The position numbers and the translations under genes were made by a program. DNA of 64,000 nt from the NCBI GenBank assembly GCA_007922225.1, contig ML679959.1, forward strand, positions 27,756,540 through 27,820,539. The letters are read 5' to 3'. Source of the DNA: Emydura subglobosa. Its lineage: Eukaryota; Chordata; Testudines; Chelidae. The notes beneath the pieces were generated by a model. It did no database searches, had not been told where the DNA came from, and saw nothing but the letters and a program-made list of their open reading frames with translations. Of the stretch, positions 12,031-23,608 are shown one piece after another (within the stretch, counting starts at the first letter, position 1; each line of letters begins with the position of its first letter).

Positions 12031-14301
12031 GCCCCTCTGACTCCAGCACCATCTCCCTGCTACATTTCAGATTGCTGCGCCACACCACACTAGTGTAGGA
12101 GTTGTTTAAAATCTACAGCTGCGGCATCGAAATCCCCTCAAATGTGCTGGCGAGGGATGGCTGTCCCGTGCTGACCTTAGTCAACGTCCCCTGCTCTCCC
12201 TCTGCCTTGATCACTAATGAGGAGGCTTTGGATGACGTTGGTTGAACCCCCAGGCACATGTCTGCTGTGTCCTTTCACTCCCACGTTCAGGGTGGGAATG
12301 AAAAAGGGGCTAGTAAATCGGCGTGGGAGGATTAATAAAAGGGAGGGACAGAGGCGCTCAAATCCAAGATGCCAACAGAAGCCAGGTCGGAAAAATCCCA
12401 AAGGAGCTTCTGAATTTCCCAGTGTTGCTTCTAGTCACACTCTCTCCTTTTCCCTGCCTGTCTGCCCACAGGCGGGCAGGTGCATGGGGGCAGCTGGCTG
12501 CATCACTCAGATATGCACCTCTGGGAGACTGGCAGGCCATCCCAGCTGTAGCCTGCGTTGTTTTAGTATGGGAATTGTTTTTTTCAGCGCCTGGGAACCA
12601 GCCTGTTCCTCAAAAGACCTGGTGCTGTAAGGAACCATTTCCACTGCCTTGGTAGTAGATGAGCTTTTCGGCTCTCCTGGCTTGAATAATGTCTACGCCT
12701 CGCTCAAGGGCAATGCAAGTCAAATGGGGTGTTAGAGATGGAAGACTCCCATTATGCCCAACTCCCTACCTGGGTAGGACCCTTCCTGACAAGTTGTTTG
12801 TTCAGCTTAATTTTACAGGTCACTAGCAAAGGCGCTGTCAGATGCTTGCCGGTTTGTGGGCTGAAAAGTTTGACCTCCCTTCCGAGTGGTCTTTCCTGGA
12901 AGGTTTTACCTTCCAGATGCTTCCCGTATCATCTTACTTTAAGAGTAGGGTCCCTATAACCACTGGGAGAAGAGAGGTGGGGACAGCATCTGACTTAATG
13001 TTGTACCGATAGTAAACGACCCATCAAGTCCTCGGTTCCAGAGAGCCTGCTCTGATTTGACTGATACAGAGCCGTGTGTGTTTATTTGCTGACATTTTCC
13101 CTGTTGTTGCAGGTTTTTTTTTTTTTTTTTTTTTTAAGAAAAACAAGATGCAGGGAAAAGCTTTCAGAAGAAGCCACTACTCAGATGGGCCATTGTCTGA
13201 AGGCAGATGAGTTGCAGTGGCCTAATAACCTTGAGAAAGTGTCTTTTTCTCTTACCTTATCTAATGCTGCCTATGGATTCTGACCTTGTGAGAGCTGGAA
13301 CGCCAGTGGTGTGCTCTGGTGTGACAGTGACAACAGATTCAAAACAAATACATAGAAAGCTTTGGGAGTGTGGGCGTCACTGGAAGAACAGAAGGGTGGA
13401 AAATATTTCTGTTTTGGTGGCATCGGCTGTCAGGAAACAGCCGAAGCGTCAGCATGAAAGATGAGTAAAAGGAAGGCAGGTTGGGTCATTTAAATAACAG
13501 CAGCCTGGTGGTGGTGTACCTCTCTCCCCTGTATTTTGCCTCTGTAGCAGTTGTTGAAACTACAGTACATACTGTAGATTCTCCTGCTCTGGAAGCACAT
13601 GAAGTAACCTGTTCTCTTGTATATTGTTGGCGGGGATGTCATGCTAGGAAATAAATGTGGTGATGGCAGTTTTGTGTTTCACTTTCAGGCATGTAACGTA
13701 ACAGCTATGTGATTATTCTCATACCTGTCAAGTCTCTTTATTTTTCCACGCCGCTTTTAACCGAAGCACAGCATGCGTGCACTTGTGTATCCGTTCAGGC
13801 TCTCTACAGGATGTGCCTCTTTGTTTCCTTTTAGCCCTGTAACCTAGAACACTTCATGTGAAGATAACACGTTAGTCATCTTCCTCTTGTCTGTGTGTGT
13901 GTTGTATCAGTTATAGCTACCTCTGTACCTGGATACGAGAGACCGGGTGTGTGCGCACATGCATACGTACGTAACATGAGTCGGCCTGCATTAACACATC
14001 CATGCACTTCAGTGGGAAATATTAGCCAGCTTTATAATTAAAATAGCTTTAAAGGGACATGGGCTGAAATTGAGCCAGCCCTTCATTCACATTTTGTACA
14101 AATGAGTTGGGGTGTAAAATTGAAGAGCAGTAGAAATGTTTCTCCAATTTATTTTTGAAAAATTCCAGTGAGAACCTCTGTTTGGAGACATCCCCTGACA
14201 ACGTGTGAGACCCAGGGATCATAGCATTAAGAATCTGAAAGTGAAACTGACATCGCTGACTGCTGTTCTCCAAGCTAAGTGAAATCCAGAAAAGCAAACT
14301 G
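12031..14301. other. unannotated, includes a poly-T run
   Basis: No gene. A run of 22 T lies at 13114-13135. Frames of 137 and 110 codons near 12.2-12.65 kb overlap one another in different phases and look like noise. Confidence 0.5.
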
Positions 14302-14409
14302 AGGCCCTGATTCAGGAAAGCATCTATATTTAAGGAAGGGCTCTTAAAGTCCCCTTGAAGTCAATGAGAATTAGGGGCATGCTTTTAATTGCATTCCTGA
14401 CTGGGGCCT
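14302..14409. mobile_element. foldback MITE (hAT-like)
   Basis: The left end 'aggccctgattcaggaaagc' and the reverse complement of the right end 'aggccccagtcaggaatgca' match over about 20 bases, with 'ccttgaagtcaatgagaatt' in the centre. It resembles the short palindromic 'ggccctgattcagcaaagcac' family. 108 bp, no coding capacity; target duplication not visible. Confidence 0.8.
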
Positions 14410-15864
14410 TAGAGCATAAATAACACCAAGGAGATGGAATTTTTCAGGTTTTCGCTGCTAATACTCCAAAGATCTTCAGCGCTGTCAGCTCTCACGATTT
14501 TATTGCTAGTCTCACCATATTTTGAGGTCTTTTTTAAAGCCTCAGCTCCTGGAGTCATGTGATTATTTGAGAATCTCAGCTTTCATTTAAATAAAGTAAG
14601 ATTCGAGCCCTCCCAACTGCGCAGAAGTGTGAAAACATGAATCCAAACCAGAATGCAAAGGAAAGAACCTCAGCTGTATTCATCTAAACAATGGCGTGAT
14701 TGTTAAGCCAATCTCAGTCATTCGGGGGGCCGGGCTCCTGATTTTTGAAACCTTGAGGTTGGTGGCTCTGGATTGTCATAGTAAGAGAGATAAATACATG
14801 CTCATGACTTATTTGTTTAAAGAGTGACACAGAGAGTTGCAGGGCGTAAGTCACTTTGGCTGTGTACTCTAGGGAACACAAATGGAAGTAAAGCAGTCGG
14901 CCGTAACAGGCAACACTGAACGTTTACATTTTCAGTTCTTTGTTTTTATGCTAAAAAAGGCTTCTCGAGGGATGAAGAGTTCCTATAAGAAGCTGGATGA
15001 TGTCGGCCCTAGTAGAGAAGGTTAGCCCAGACATTGAGGGCAGTAGCTTTCGAAGCTAGCCTGCCTGCCATCCATAGCCCGTTTTGACTTGAGGCCCTTC
15101 CGTCTGAATAGACTGGATGATTGACAAGGTGTAGGCACAGTCTATTGCGTAAAAAGAGAACACGAATGCGTTGGATGACGAGACCGATGTCTCACCTGCC
15201 TTGCACATGCCATTTAAATAAAGACGTCCCCCCTGATCCTGAAAACACTTATATCCCCCCTCCCCCCGAGGGCTTCTGGTGTTGGGTAATATTCTAGACT
15301 TTCTGCTTGGATCATGGCAAACGAGTGGATTTCAGTGAGCTCCGAGGCAAACTACTTGACTTTCTGGATGCCATTATGTTGACATTGTGTGCGGCCTGCA
15401 GCTTCTGCTCTGTGGTGAGGTTAAATCCCTGCGTGGTTGGTGCTTGGTGGAATGAAGGATGTTAAAGAAGCGTGACTGTTGTATAACCAGAGCTGTCTCT
15501 CTCTGCTGGGCTGGTAAAATGACCCTCGATTTGCCCTCCTGTCTGGTGAGGCAGAGACAGCTGTTGAGAATAAAACTGTTTTGTCTGTAGCATTGCACAG
15601 CTTCCGATCCCATGCGCCTTTCCCCACCAGCCACAACTCCTCAGACAACAGATTGGCCTTGAAGTCTCATGTCTTCCAGGATAATGGGGATGTGAATGGT
15701 GTTAGATCCTTGGGTATTCCTTTTCATGTGCTAAAGACGAGGGATTGGTCCGGGAGGGAATTCTCTTCTTTGCTCACTCACACCCCGGCACATGCACGGG
15801 GGTCTGATGAGAAGGTGTTGCTCTCCTCTGAGGCACTGAGCTGGAGTTACTCGTTAGAGCCAGC
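14410..15864. other. unannotated sequence
   Basis: No gene or named repeat; C-runs near 15256-15267. Frames under 90 codons. Confidence 0.45.
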
Positions 15865-16072
15865 AAGGCAGTGTTGCCTAATGGACAGAGCACTGCACTG
15901 GGACTCAGGAACTGGGGTTCTGCTCCCAGCTCTAATGCTGGCCTGCTGAGTGACTTTGAGCAAGTCACTCCCCATCTCTCTGCCTCAGTTTCTTCATCTG
16001 AAAAATGACACTGATCTCCTTTGTAAAGCGCTTTGAGATCTATTGGTGAAAAGTGCTATAGAAGAGCGTGGT
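15865..16072 (+). repeat. CORE/MIR-type SINE, nearly full length
   Basis: tRNA-derived head with an A-box-like 'cctaatggacagagcactgc' and a B-box-like GGTTCTGCTCC at 15916-15926; core 'gagtgactttgagcaagtca' and 'ctgcctcagtttcttcatct'; tail 'aagcgctttgagatctattg' and 'aaagtgctatagaagagc', ending in a GTGGTAGTGG microsatellite. It is the clearest sense copy of the first SINE subtype here. Transcription by RNA polymerase III is a family inference. Confidence 0.92.
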
Positions 16073-17602
16073 GGTAGTGGTGGTGGTCTTGTTTGCACAG
16101 GGTGGGCTTTGTTGGAATTCACTCCTTTCGTTTTCCCATTGTTCTGCTCCATTCTTTTTGGACTGTCGTTGTTTAAATTGCCCAGCTCCATCTTCTGCAA
16201 TCTGCCCCCTCCCCAAACCCATTCAATTCAGGTTTCAGTGGGTAGGTTATATTCCTGCTGCCCAGGTCCCAGTGGCTTCTTCTAGCTGGCTATTAGGGGG
16301 TTCAACAGGTGCCTTTTCTGCTGCTTCCCATACAACGTTTCCTAAAACCCGAATGACACACCAAGCCCTGCTTTGAACACTGACCCTTGGTCAGGCGAGT
16401 GAGACGCGGGTTGAATAATAACAGAGAAATGTGCGATCAGTTTCACCCTAGATTCAAAATCAGTCCCGGGGTAGTCCGCCATTGCAACTGCATTCTCCAG
16501 TCAAGCTCTTAGTAAATCTTTAACTCCATGTGACTTGTGTAACCTAAGTGCAAGCTAGTCAAATGTAATGTTTTGAACTGTGTATGTTGAACAGAGTATA
16601 GGATAAAACTCTATTTTAAAAAAAAAACCCCTTGAAACCCGAGCTGCAATATGTCAAGTTTAATTCTCGCCAGTGCAAACGTGCATAGCACTGCAAGATC
16701 ACCTAGCAAGGGGGACACAGCCCGCCATTTACAACCATAAACACGTAGCAAGCAGTACGTCCGTCTGGCCTGGGTCGGTTTATTTTTTGAGAAGGGTGCC
16801 TGGTGGAGAAGTTAATGAAAGTCCCGGGCCATCATGGGCCACCCAGAAACATAAAGGAAGCGGTGAGAAAATAGGACGACAGGTCCTTGAAGTTTGGATT
16901 CTTCTTTCCAGGATTGGATGGGTACCCATCGCCTGAATGCGTTATCGCTGGTGGTTTATGGTTTTATTTACGAGGTCTACAAAGTATAAGATGAAAAAGG
17001 AAGTTTTCAGGTTTTTGATTCAAGCAGTTCCTTTTCCGTTTTAAGCCTTGCCCCTGCTGTGAGCTGATCCCAGAGGTGCCAGCGTGCCGGCTGCTGAATG
17101 AAATGGGTGCGAGGATGAAAAAGAACCAGTCCCTGGCCCGCAGAGCTTCCATCCAGACGTGGTGGGAGCGGCCGATAGCCAGGAGGAGGTGGGGAGGGAA
17201 GGATGAGGGTCACGCCAGGGCAGCCGGTGATGAAGGTGCATTCTGTAGGAGCAAAGCGAAAGTGACAGCCTGAGTGAGGAGCAAACAAATTGCACAAAGG
17301 AGAAGAATGCATGAGCTTTGGTTTTGCTAACCCGCGGCGGCGGTACAAGGCTGTTAAGAAATCCTTTAAAGATCGGAGCTTGATGTTGATCGCGTCACTC
17401 CAAAATAGATTCTTTGTACTGCCTGAGGCCCCGATCCTGCAGTTGGAGCCACGTAGCTTGTACCCTGTGTCAGTGTGGGACGCAGCGGGGGCTGTGCATA
17501 GTTGAAGGATTGATACCGACGTGTTTTGCTGTCCCTCTGCTCAGTGCTGTGAACTGGAGGCCTTTTATGGGTATCTGTAGTAATGGTGCAATTGCAGCAA
17601 GG
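16073..17602. other. unannotated sequence
   Basis: No gene. An A-run lies near 16618-16627. 17427-17500 begins 'ggccccgatcctgcagttgg' and may be a MITE fragment. Overlapping frames up to 113 codons are not convincing. Confidence 0.45.
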
Positions 17603-17867
17603 TTCCCCGTTTCATAGCACACTGGACTGGCAGCCAGGAGTCCTGGGTTCTCTTCCTAGCTCTGCCACTGATCTACTGGCTGACCCTGGGCACGTCACTG
17701 TTCCTGTCCATACTGTTTTCTCTTCCCACATTTCATCTGTTTGGACTGTCATCTCCTTAAGGCAAATTCTGTCTTTTACTACGTGTATGTGCAGTACCTA
17801 GCCCAACGGGCCTCTGATCTTGTCTGGGACTTCCGGGAGCTGCCATAATATACAGAATAATAAATTG
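17603..17867 (+). repeat. SINE, full length, second subtype
   Basis: Head 'cagccaggagtcctgggttc' with a B-box-like ggttctcttcc, core 'tctgccactgatctactggc', then a different tail from the 15.9 kb copy: 'ctccttaaggcaaattctgt', 'gtgcagtacctagcccaacg', 'ggagctgccataatatacag' and 'aataataaa'. The shared head with an alternative tail marks two SINE subtypes in this window. Confidence 0.88.
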
Positions 17868-18549
17868 AGATCATCCTCTGCATGTGTTGGGTCAGTTGTG
17901 CCCAGTGCAGGGAGTGGGAAGCCTCCTTGGTAAGGGAAAAATGGAGAGTTGGGTTGTGTGCAGTTGATCCTGTGATCAGGGCGGGTGGGAGGGGAGGGGG
18001 GAACACTGGCTATATACATAACCATCTTAGGGGAGCCTGCAGCTGTTCCAAACCTGCTCCATCCTTGAAGCAAGGGGAGCCGCAAGAGAACCAGAGACGA
18101 GCTGACACATGGCTGTAAACGCAGGAGGCTGGGTGAGAAATGGTACCACTCCACTGCGAAAACCAGATAATCTAACAGGAATATTGTGGTGCTCCTCAGA
18201 TGACAGGGTGGAATCTGGAGTAGCTCCCAGGCTCTTGCTGCTGACAGAGGCAGCTCGCTTACCTTCAAAGGGAAAGAGACAACAGGGGAAAAAGAGCCAA
18301 GAGGCTGTTTCATGACCCAGGATAAAGATTGTGGGTCTGGGCTCAGTTTAGGAAGATTCTCTGACATGCAGGATTAATTAGTGAGTGTTTGCTCGGCTGT
18401 TTGAAGTTGGGAAGCCCCATATAAGTGCAAAGTATCGTTATTAAAACTGCAGCATAAGTAATCATAGCAGCAAAGGCATTGAGAAGGTGGAGTCTTGGAG
18501 TCAGGCGCTTAGCAGTCTCGCCGCAACATGCACGCGCCTTAATGAAGGT
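17868..18549. other. unannotated sequence
   Basis: Nothing recognised. A 189-codon minus-strand frame (17798-18367) runs through here and into the antisense of the SINE tail, so it is not a gene. Confidence 0.5.
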
Positions 18550-18826
18550 GCCTGGTCTGTACTTAAAAATGAGGTTGACATGCTACACAGATCAAAGGTA
18601 TGAAAAGCCCACCCCCTAGCCGTGCCGGCCTACCCCCCAGCGTGGCGGCAGCTGTGTCGACGGAAGAATGCCTCTGTCAATGTAGATAACTTCGTTCAGG
18701 GAAGTGGTGTTCCCACACCGACAGGGAAAACCCCTGCCATTGGCGCAGCCTGTGTCTGCGCGGTGGGGTCACGCTGCCTTAGCTCCGGTGGGTATGTAGT
18801 CCCCGTAGTGCAGACACAGCCTGAGC
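18550..18826. mobile_element. CG-rich MITE
   Basis: The left end reads 'gcctggtctgtacttaaaaa' and the right end 'tagtgcagacacagcctgag', whose reverse complement begins 'ctcaggctgtgtctgcacta'. Inside are 'gtcgacggaagaatgcctct' and 'gttcccacaccgaca', which recall a common turtle MITE whose termini read 'tggtctacact'. About 277 bp, no coding capacity. Confidence 0.75.
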
Positions 18827-19985
18827 ATGTCCTTGTCAGGTCTCCCCTTGGGTCAGACGTGACCGAGAAGGAAAGTGTTTGGGGAGGGGCCTTCAACGAG
18901 GCCGGTAGTAATTAGGTGCCCATTCGCCGCTGACTTTCCGTCACAGGTGGGTTCCTAAATCCCTTAAGAGGCTTTGAAAATCCCAGCCTCAACTGCAGTA
19001 GGCAAACAGCTGTTGTGGGCGACAAACCAGGGGCCTCCACCGTCAACGGGAGATTTGCCGCTGAGTTCGGTGGAGCTGGAGCATGGACATACTGGGTACA
19101 CAGGTGTCTACGGAGAAAGTGACGCAATTTGCAACTCGATAGACATTCATCGGACTGGCAGGAGAACTTTTGGGGTGGGTTGGAGGGAAGGTCCCGGGTG
19201 TACTTGTTTGTGAGCCAAATTGCGTACACACAGACCTGTTAATTCCCCTCTAATAAAAGAGGGATTGCGCGTGTGAGCTGACTCTCTCTAGTCCTCACAC
19301 CTCCAGCTGAAGGAGTTCGAGGTTCCTGCTGATAAAATCTGCCCGTGCTCCCCAGGCAGGCTTTGGACCAGGGACTCCGCAATTCCTCCCCTTGTCTCAT
19401 GGAGAAGCCCCGTCCCTGCTCCTTAAGTGCTTTGAAAATCTGGCTTGTATTTCTTATCTCTCTGAGGTTGTTTTCTTTTTGGGGCAAATGTTTAGCTAAA
19501 GAGGAGCAGTGGCCCCTGAATAGGGACATCTGGCATTTGTGATAGCGGAAGGCGCTCTGTGCACAGATAGATCAGGCTTGTATCTGCCTTGCATGAGCGC
19601 CGTGCTCAGCTTGGAGGAAATAAATCCTAACGGGCCAATCGAGAGCACTCTTAAGGATGCTACAAGAGCAGGGCCTACAAACCGACACATTCTTCCTACC
19701 TCTGCTGAGCAGGGCGATGGAGACGCTAATGCTCTCCTTTGACCCAGCTGGAAGGATGCCTAGATTTAGCAGGAGCGATGTCTAGTGGGAACCGTCTCTA
19801 AGATGAGGATAATTGTTGGGGCACGCTAGAATTTGGCCCTTCTTGAATCATATAGTAACATGTCTCCTTCAAGATCCCTGAGCACGATCAACACCTTCTT
19901 ACCTGAACAGAAACATTGGCCTATGGAAAGATGTCATAGGTGGGGAGGGAGAGTGCAGCTGGCAATACTGGAAAGGAATCCAGTA
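18827..19985. other. unannotated sequence
   Basis: No gene. Small frames up to 105 codons overlap in different phases. Confidence 0.45.
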
Positions 19986-20380
19986 TAGTAGAACTGCAGC
20001 GTTATGAACAGCTCGGGAACGGAGGTTGTTTGTAACTCTGAAATGTTCGTAACTGAAGAAAACGTGGTGGTTCTTTCGAAAGTTGACAATTGAATATTGA
20101 CTTAATGCAGTTTTGAAACTTTACTATGCAGAAAAAGTGCTGCTTTTAACCATCTTAATTTAAATGAAACAAGCACAGAAACAGTTTCCTTACTTTGTCA
20201 AATCTTTTTTAAGCTTTCCTTTTATTTTTGTAGTGGTTTACGTTTAACGCAGTACTCTGCTGTATTTGCTTTTTTTTGGGTCTCTGCTGCTGTCTGATTG
20301 CGTACCTCCAGTTCCAAATGAGGCGTGTGGTTGACCGGTCGGTTTGTAACTCTGGTGCGTATAGCTCTGAGGTTCTACTG
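19986..20380. mobile_element. non-autonomous pogo/Tigger-like DNA transposon
   Basis: The left end 'tagtagaactgcagcgttat' followed by gaac, and the right end ending '...agctctgaggttctactg' (reverse complement 'cagtagaacctcagagct'), form terminal inverted repeats of about 24 bp. A second inner repeat, 'tttgtaactctg', occurs near both ends (about 20030 and 20343). A TA precedes the left end; the right flank is CA, consistent with a decayed TA target duplication. No transposase frame. The family assignment is from memory of the TIR style. Confidence 0.75.
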
Positions 20381-20788
20381 CAGATCCTTGACTTAGTCCG
20401 GAGTGGAAAAAGCAGAGAGGGATCAAAGAAAGGCAGAACACAAGATAATGGTCAAATAGGCACCTGCTCACATTTGGAATATTGAATGGGCCGCAAAGTT
20501 AACCTGCGATGGAATCTGAAATGACCTTAAAGTGGGTGTTCAAATCAGCTGCCCACAGAGTCTCGATCAAATTTATTGCTGAAAAAGTGGCTCCAGTGAA
20601 AAGTTTGGGAAGCGGGTGTTACAAATGCGGGGCTACCGTAAAACTGTCAAAGTGCTCCCTGCGCTTATTGGTGAATGCTGACAATGTGGAAAGTGTTTCC
20701 TGTGGAAAAATTCAGAAAGAAAGAGAAGAATTTTCATGTCTTGTTAATTTTTTTTTTTTACTGAAATGCTGTGGTTTTTCAAAAACCA

Positions 20789-20826
<38 letters not shown>

Positions 20827-21984
20827 CACTCAATCTTTTTGGTTGGTTTGGGATTATTTTGTCAAAACAGCTGGGAAGTTTTGACCAAAAAGAAAATTTC
20901 CCAGAAAAGTCCATTTTTCATTGGAAAGCAGATTTGAAGCAAAGCTTTCAATAAAACACAGATAAGCCGAACCCTCAAGCCCCTTGCCATATATGGGTGC
21001 GCTGGGCAAGAGGAGGATTAGATTTGTGGGGAAGCTGTGGCACTTCTTTTTAATGCTGGCAGATGCCGTCTAATAAGTGGTCATGGCTGTGTTATCGTTT
21101 TGAATGTAATGCTTTTCGTCAGTTGCGCCTGTTGTCTGTGCCAAGTGTATTTCTGAGACCCTAATAGCTTTTCTGCCTCCACCAGCTCTTTTTCTACCCT
21201 CTGCATCGTAACCACTGAATTGAGTTGATGTGCTGTGTAATGTTTAACGCTTTCCCGCATTCCTTTTTGCCTGCCGTTGCAAGGCTCCTTTGCTCCCTCC
21301 CTCCTGGCTGCCTCCGGGCTCGGGACTTGCAGATGTGCTGCTGAGATGAGTTGGGGGGGAGGGTTACACGTTTCTGAGGCAGCATATGCAAAACAAAAAT
21401 AGTTAATATTGTGCGACACTGAGCTGTCCCCTGAAATGGGTGTGAGTGCTGACGGTGCGTGCGGCTCCTCCCTGTCTTTCCGAAGGAGCACCTCTTTTTG
21501 CTCTGCCTTTTTTTTTTTTTTTTTTTGGTAGGTAAATAACGCACAGGCTGCTAATGAGAAGTGGAATTTCAGAAGAGGAGCTGACCTGCGAATCTCGTCT
21601 GTCAGTCTCACTGGTTACACTCCAGCAGCGCATTGGAGGCGATGGCTTCTGGTTGCAAGAAAGGGCATGAACTCTTTTGGATCAATTGACAGAAGGGTAA
21701 AGTTAATCTGTGCAGGAGACAGAGATTTCTTTCAGGGATAGATCTGAGACCATGGAACTGTCTCCCTGAGGAACACAGTATCATCACAAACCTTCCACTA
21801 CAAGGGCGAGGTGCATTTCTCCACCCTATTGCCTCTGCTCCGAGCAGCATGTGCAATTAAAAAAAAAAAACACCTCTCAAAAATGAATCCCTACTACAAC
21901 AAAACACTGCTCTGACACACAGCTCTCCCTCCAGAGAGAGGATGAGAGTGAACCAATGGTGAGCTGAGCCCAGTCACACAAAAC
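20381..21984. other. unannotated, with microsatellite and T/A runs
   Basis: No gene. 20765-20935 holds AT-rich, 'tttttcaaaaa'-like foldback material around a CA repeat. A run of 19 T is at 21508-21526 and an A-run near 21858-21869. The 176-codon minus-strand frame at 21081-21611 reads through the T-run as polylysine and is not a gene. Confidence 0.5.
20792..20823 (+). repeat. (CA)n microsatellite
   Basis: About 16 uninterrupted CA units, preceded by CGCG and followed by 'ctctcactc'. Confidence 0.97.
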
Positions 21985-22797
21985 GTGTTTTAATACAGCC
22001 AAACACAAAAGTGATGCATTGGAGAACAAGGAATGCAAGCCAGCCCTACAGAATGGGGGACTGTGTCCTGGAAAGCAGTGACTATAGAAAGGATCTAGGA
22101 GTCACAGTGGACTAGCAACTCAGCGTGAGCTCCCAGTGCAGTGGTGTGGCAAAAAGGGCTAATGTGATCCTTGGATGTATAACCAGGGGAGCAGTGGGTA
22201 GGAGGAGGGAGTTGATGTTACCTTTGTATAAGGCATTGCTGATGTACTGTGTACAATTCTGATGTCCCTCTTTTAAAAAGGATGTTGAAAAATTGTTGAG
22301 GGTGCGGAGAAGAGCCACAAAACGATTCATGCTTGGAGAAAATGCCTGATGGTGTGGGAGAATTAAAGTGCTAAATCCGTTAATTTACCAAAAAAAAAAA
22401 AAAAAAAGAGATGGAGGTAACTTGATTACAGTATGTGAGTACTTCCATGGGGAGAAAGTACCAGGTACGAAAGAGCTCTTTCATCTAATGGAGAAAGACA
22501 GAACAAGAACCAGTGGCTGGAAGCTGAAGCCAGACAAATTAAAAATCTGGCATGATTTTGTAAGTGAGGCTGATTTAACCTTGGAGACATTTACCAAGGG
22601 AAGTGGTGGCTTCTCCATTTCTTGATGTCTTCAGATCAAGACTGGCCGCCTTTCTGGAAGAGATGCTTTCGCCAGACATAAGCTGTTGGGCTCAATACAG
22701 GGGTAACGGGTGAAAGTTAATGGGCTGTGATACACAGGAGGTCAGGCTATGTGATCTGTTGGTCTCTCCTGGCTTTAAACTGGATGGATCTATGAAC
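21985..22797 (+). mobile_element. CR1 LINE 3' part, 5'-truncated
   Basis: Sense CR1 from just after the reverse-transcriptase palm to the 3' end: 'acagaatgggggactgtgtc', 'gtgagctcccagtgcagtgg', 'gggctaatgtgatccttgga', 'aaaaaggatgttgaaaaatt' and 'gtgcggagaagagccacaaa'. The frame at 22368-22625 keeps the family's C-terminal pattern (NLITVCEYFHGE, DRTRTSGWKLK). The 3' end reads 'gaggtcaggctatgtgatct' and finishes 'ggatctatgaa'. Frameshifts and a poly-A run at 22390-22407 break the coding frame; it is dead. Confidence 0.9.
22390..22407 (+). repeat. poly-A run inside CR1
   Basis: 18 consecutive A, where the family sequence has no such run. It replaces the segment before the 'gaggtaacttgattacagta' coding stretch. 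Confidence 0.95.
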
Positions 22798-22885
22798 CAC
22801 ATGGGACAAATGTGAGTCACGTCGCTTAATGCAGTGCTGGAGGGTGCCTAGATACTCTGGTGACGAGGTGGTGAAAGAACCTCTA

Positions 22886-22906
22886 GAGAATAGAATAGAA
22901 TAGAAT
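22886..22906 (+). repeat. (TAGAA)n short tandem repeat
   Basis: About four copies of the pentamer, agaatagaatagaatagaat. Confidence 0.9.
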
Positions 22907-22956
22907 ATAGTGCTTGATTTAGAAAGTGGGAGAGGGAGCTCTTGAGAGAGAAATTG

Positions 22957-23084
22957 TTGCCCAGATTTTCAAAATGGACTAGGGATTTTCAGAAAGTGCT
23001 AAGCACCGACCGGCCTTTAAGATGTCACAAGTTGGGCATCCAAGGAGGTAGGCGCCAAAAGTTCCTTTTGAAAATTATGGCCCT
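22957..23084. mobile_element. foldback MITE
   Basis: The left end 'ttgcccagattttcaaaatg' and the reverse complement of the right end, 'agggccataattttcaaaag', are similar over about 20 bases. It resembles the outer element at 37.4 kb, which also has ends of the 'ggcaaaattttcaaaag' type. Confidence 0.7.
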
Positions 23085-23430
23085 TTATATTTTAAAAAAC
23101 AGTGTCCCAAGGGTTTCTTAAATATACGCACACTCCTGGTCTGTGTCGCTAATAGAGCTGTCATTTGTTTAATCCAAAAGAACTTGAAAACGCTGCTGGT
23201 CTTTGTTTTACTTTTTGCTATTTTTTACACCCATCTTGGCCATGTAAGCAAGGGAGTCCGTTTCACTCTTGGTCTCAGTGACTCTCTGGTTCTCGTGTAG
23301 AAGCATAAAGCAGTGTGTGTTGTGCATTGTTAGATTTACATGTGGCATAGTACTTTGCCCTGCAGTTAGTGCCATGGCATTCAATAGGACTTTGAGCAGT
23401 GTAAGATGTTACCAGCACAGGTCACTTGCT

Positions 23431-23608
23431 GGTGGATTCTCTGTCTCTTGAAGTCTTTAAACCATGATTTGAGGACTTCAGTAACTCAGTCATAGGTCAG
23501 GGGTCTATTACAGAAGTGGGTGGGTGAGGTTCTGTGGCCTGCGATGTGCAGGAAGTCAGACTAGATAATCATATTGGTCCTTTCTGACCTTAGAATCTAT
23601 GAGTCTGG
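23431..23608 (+). mobile_element. CR1 LINE 3' end, well preserved
   Basis: Reads 'ggtggattctctgtctcttg', 'gatttgaggacttcagtaac', 'aggggtctattacagaagtg' and 'ggaagtcagactagataatc', ending 'cttagaatctatgagtctgg'. Few changes from the consensus I remember suggest a comparatively late insertion. Strongly 5'-truncated. Confidence 0.88.

Noticed and set aside
17798..18367. 189-codon minus-strand frame
   Set aside because: It runs into the antisense of a SINE tail and has no domain features.
20792..20823. CRISPR-like or other regular spaced repeat arrays
   Set aside because: The only tandem arrays are microsatellites; no regularly spaced direct repeats with unique spacers were seen, and the genome is vertebrate.
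21081..21611. 176-codon minus-strand frame
   Set aside because: The lysine run is simply the antisense of a T-run, and the frame is open by chance around it.
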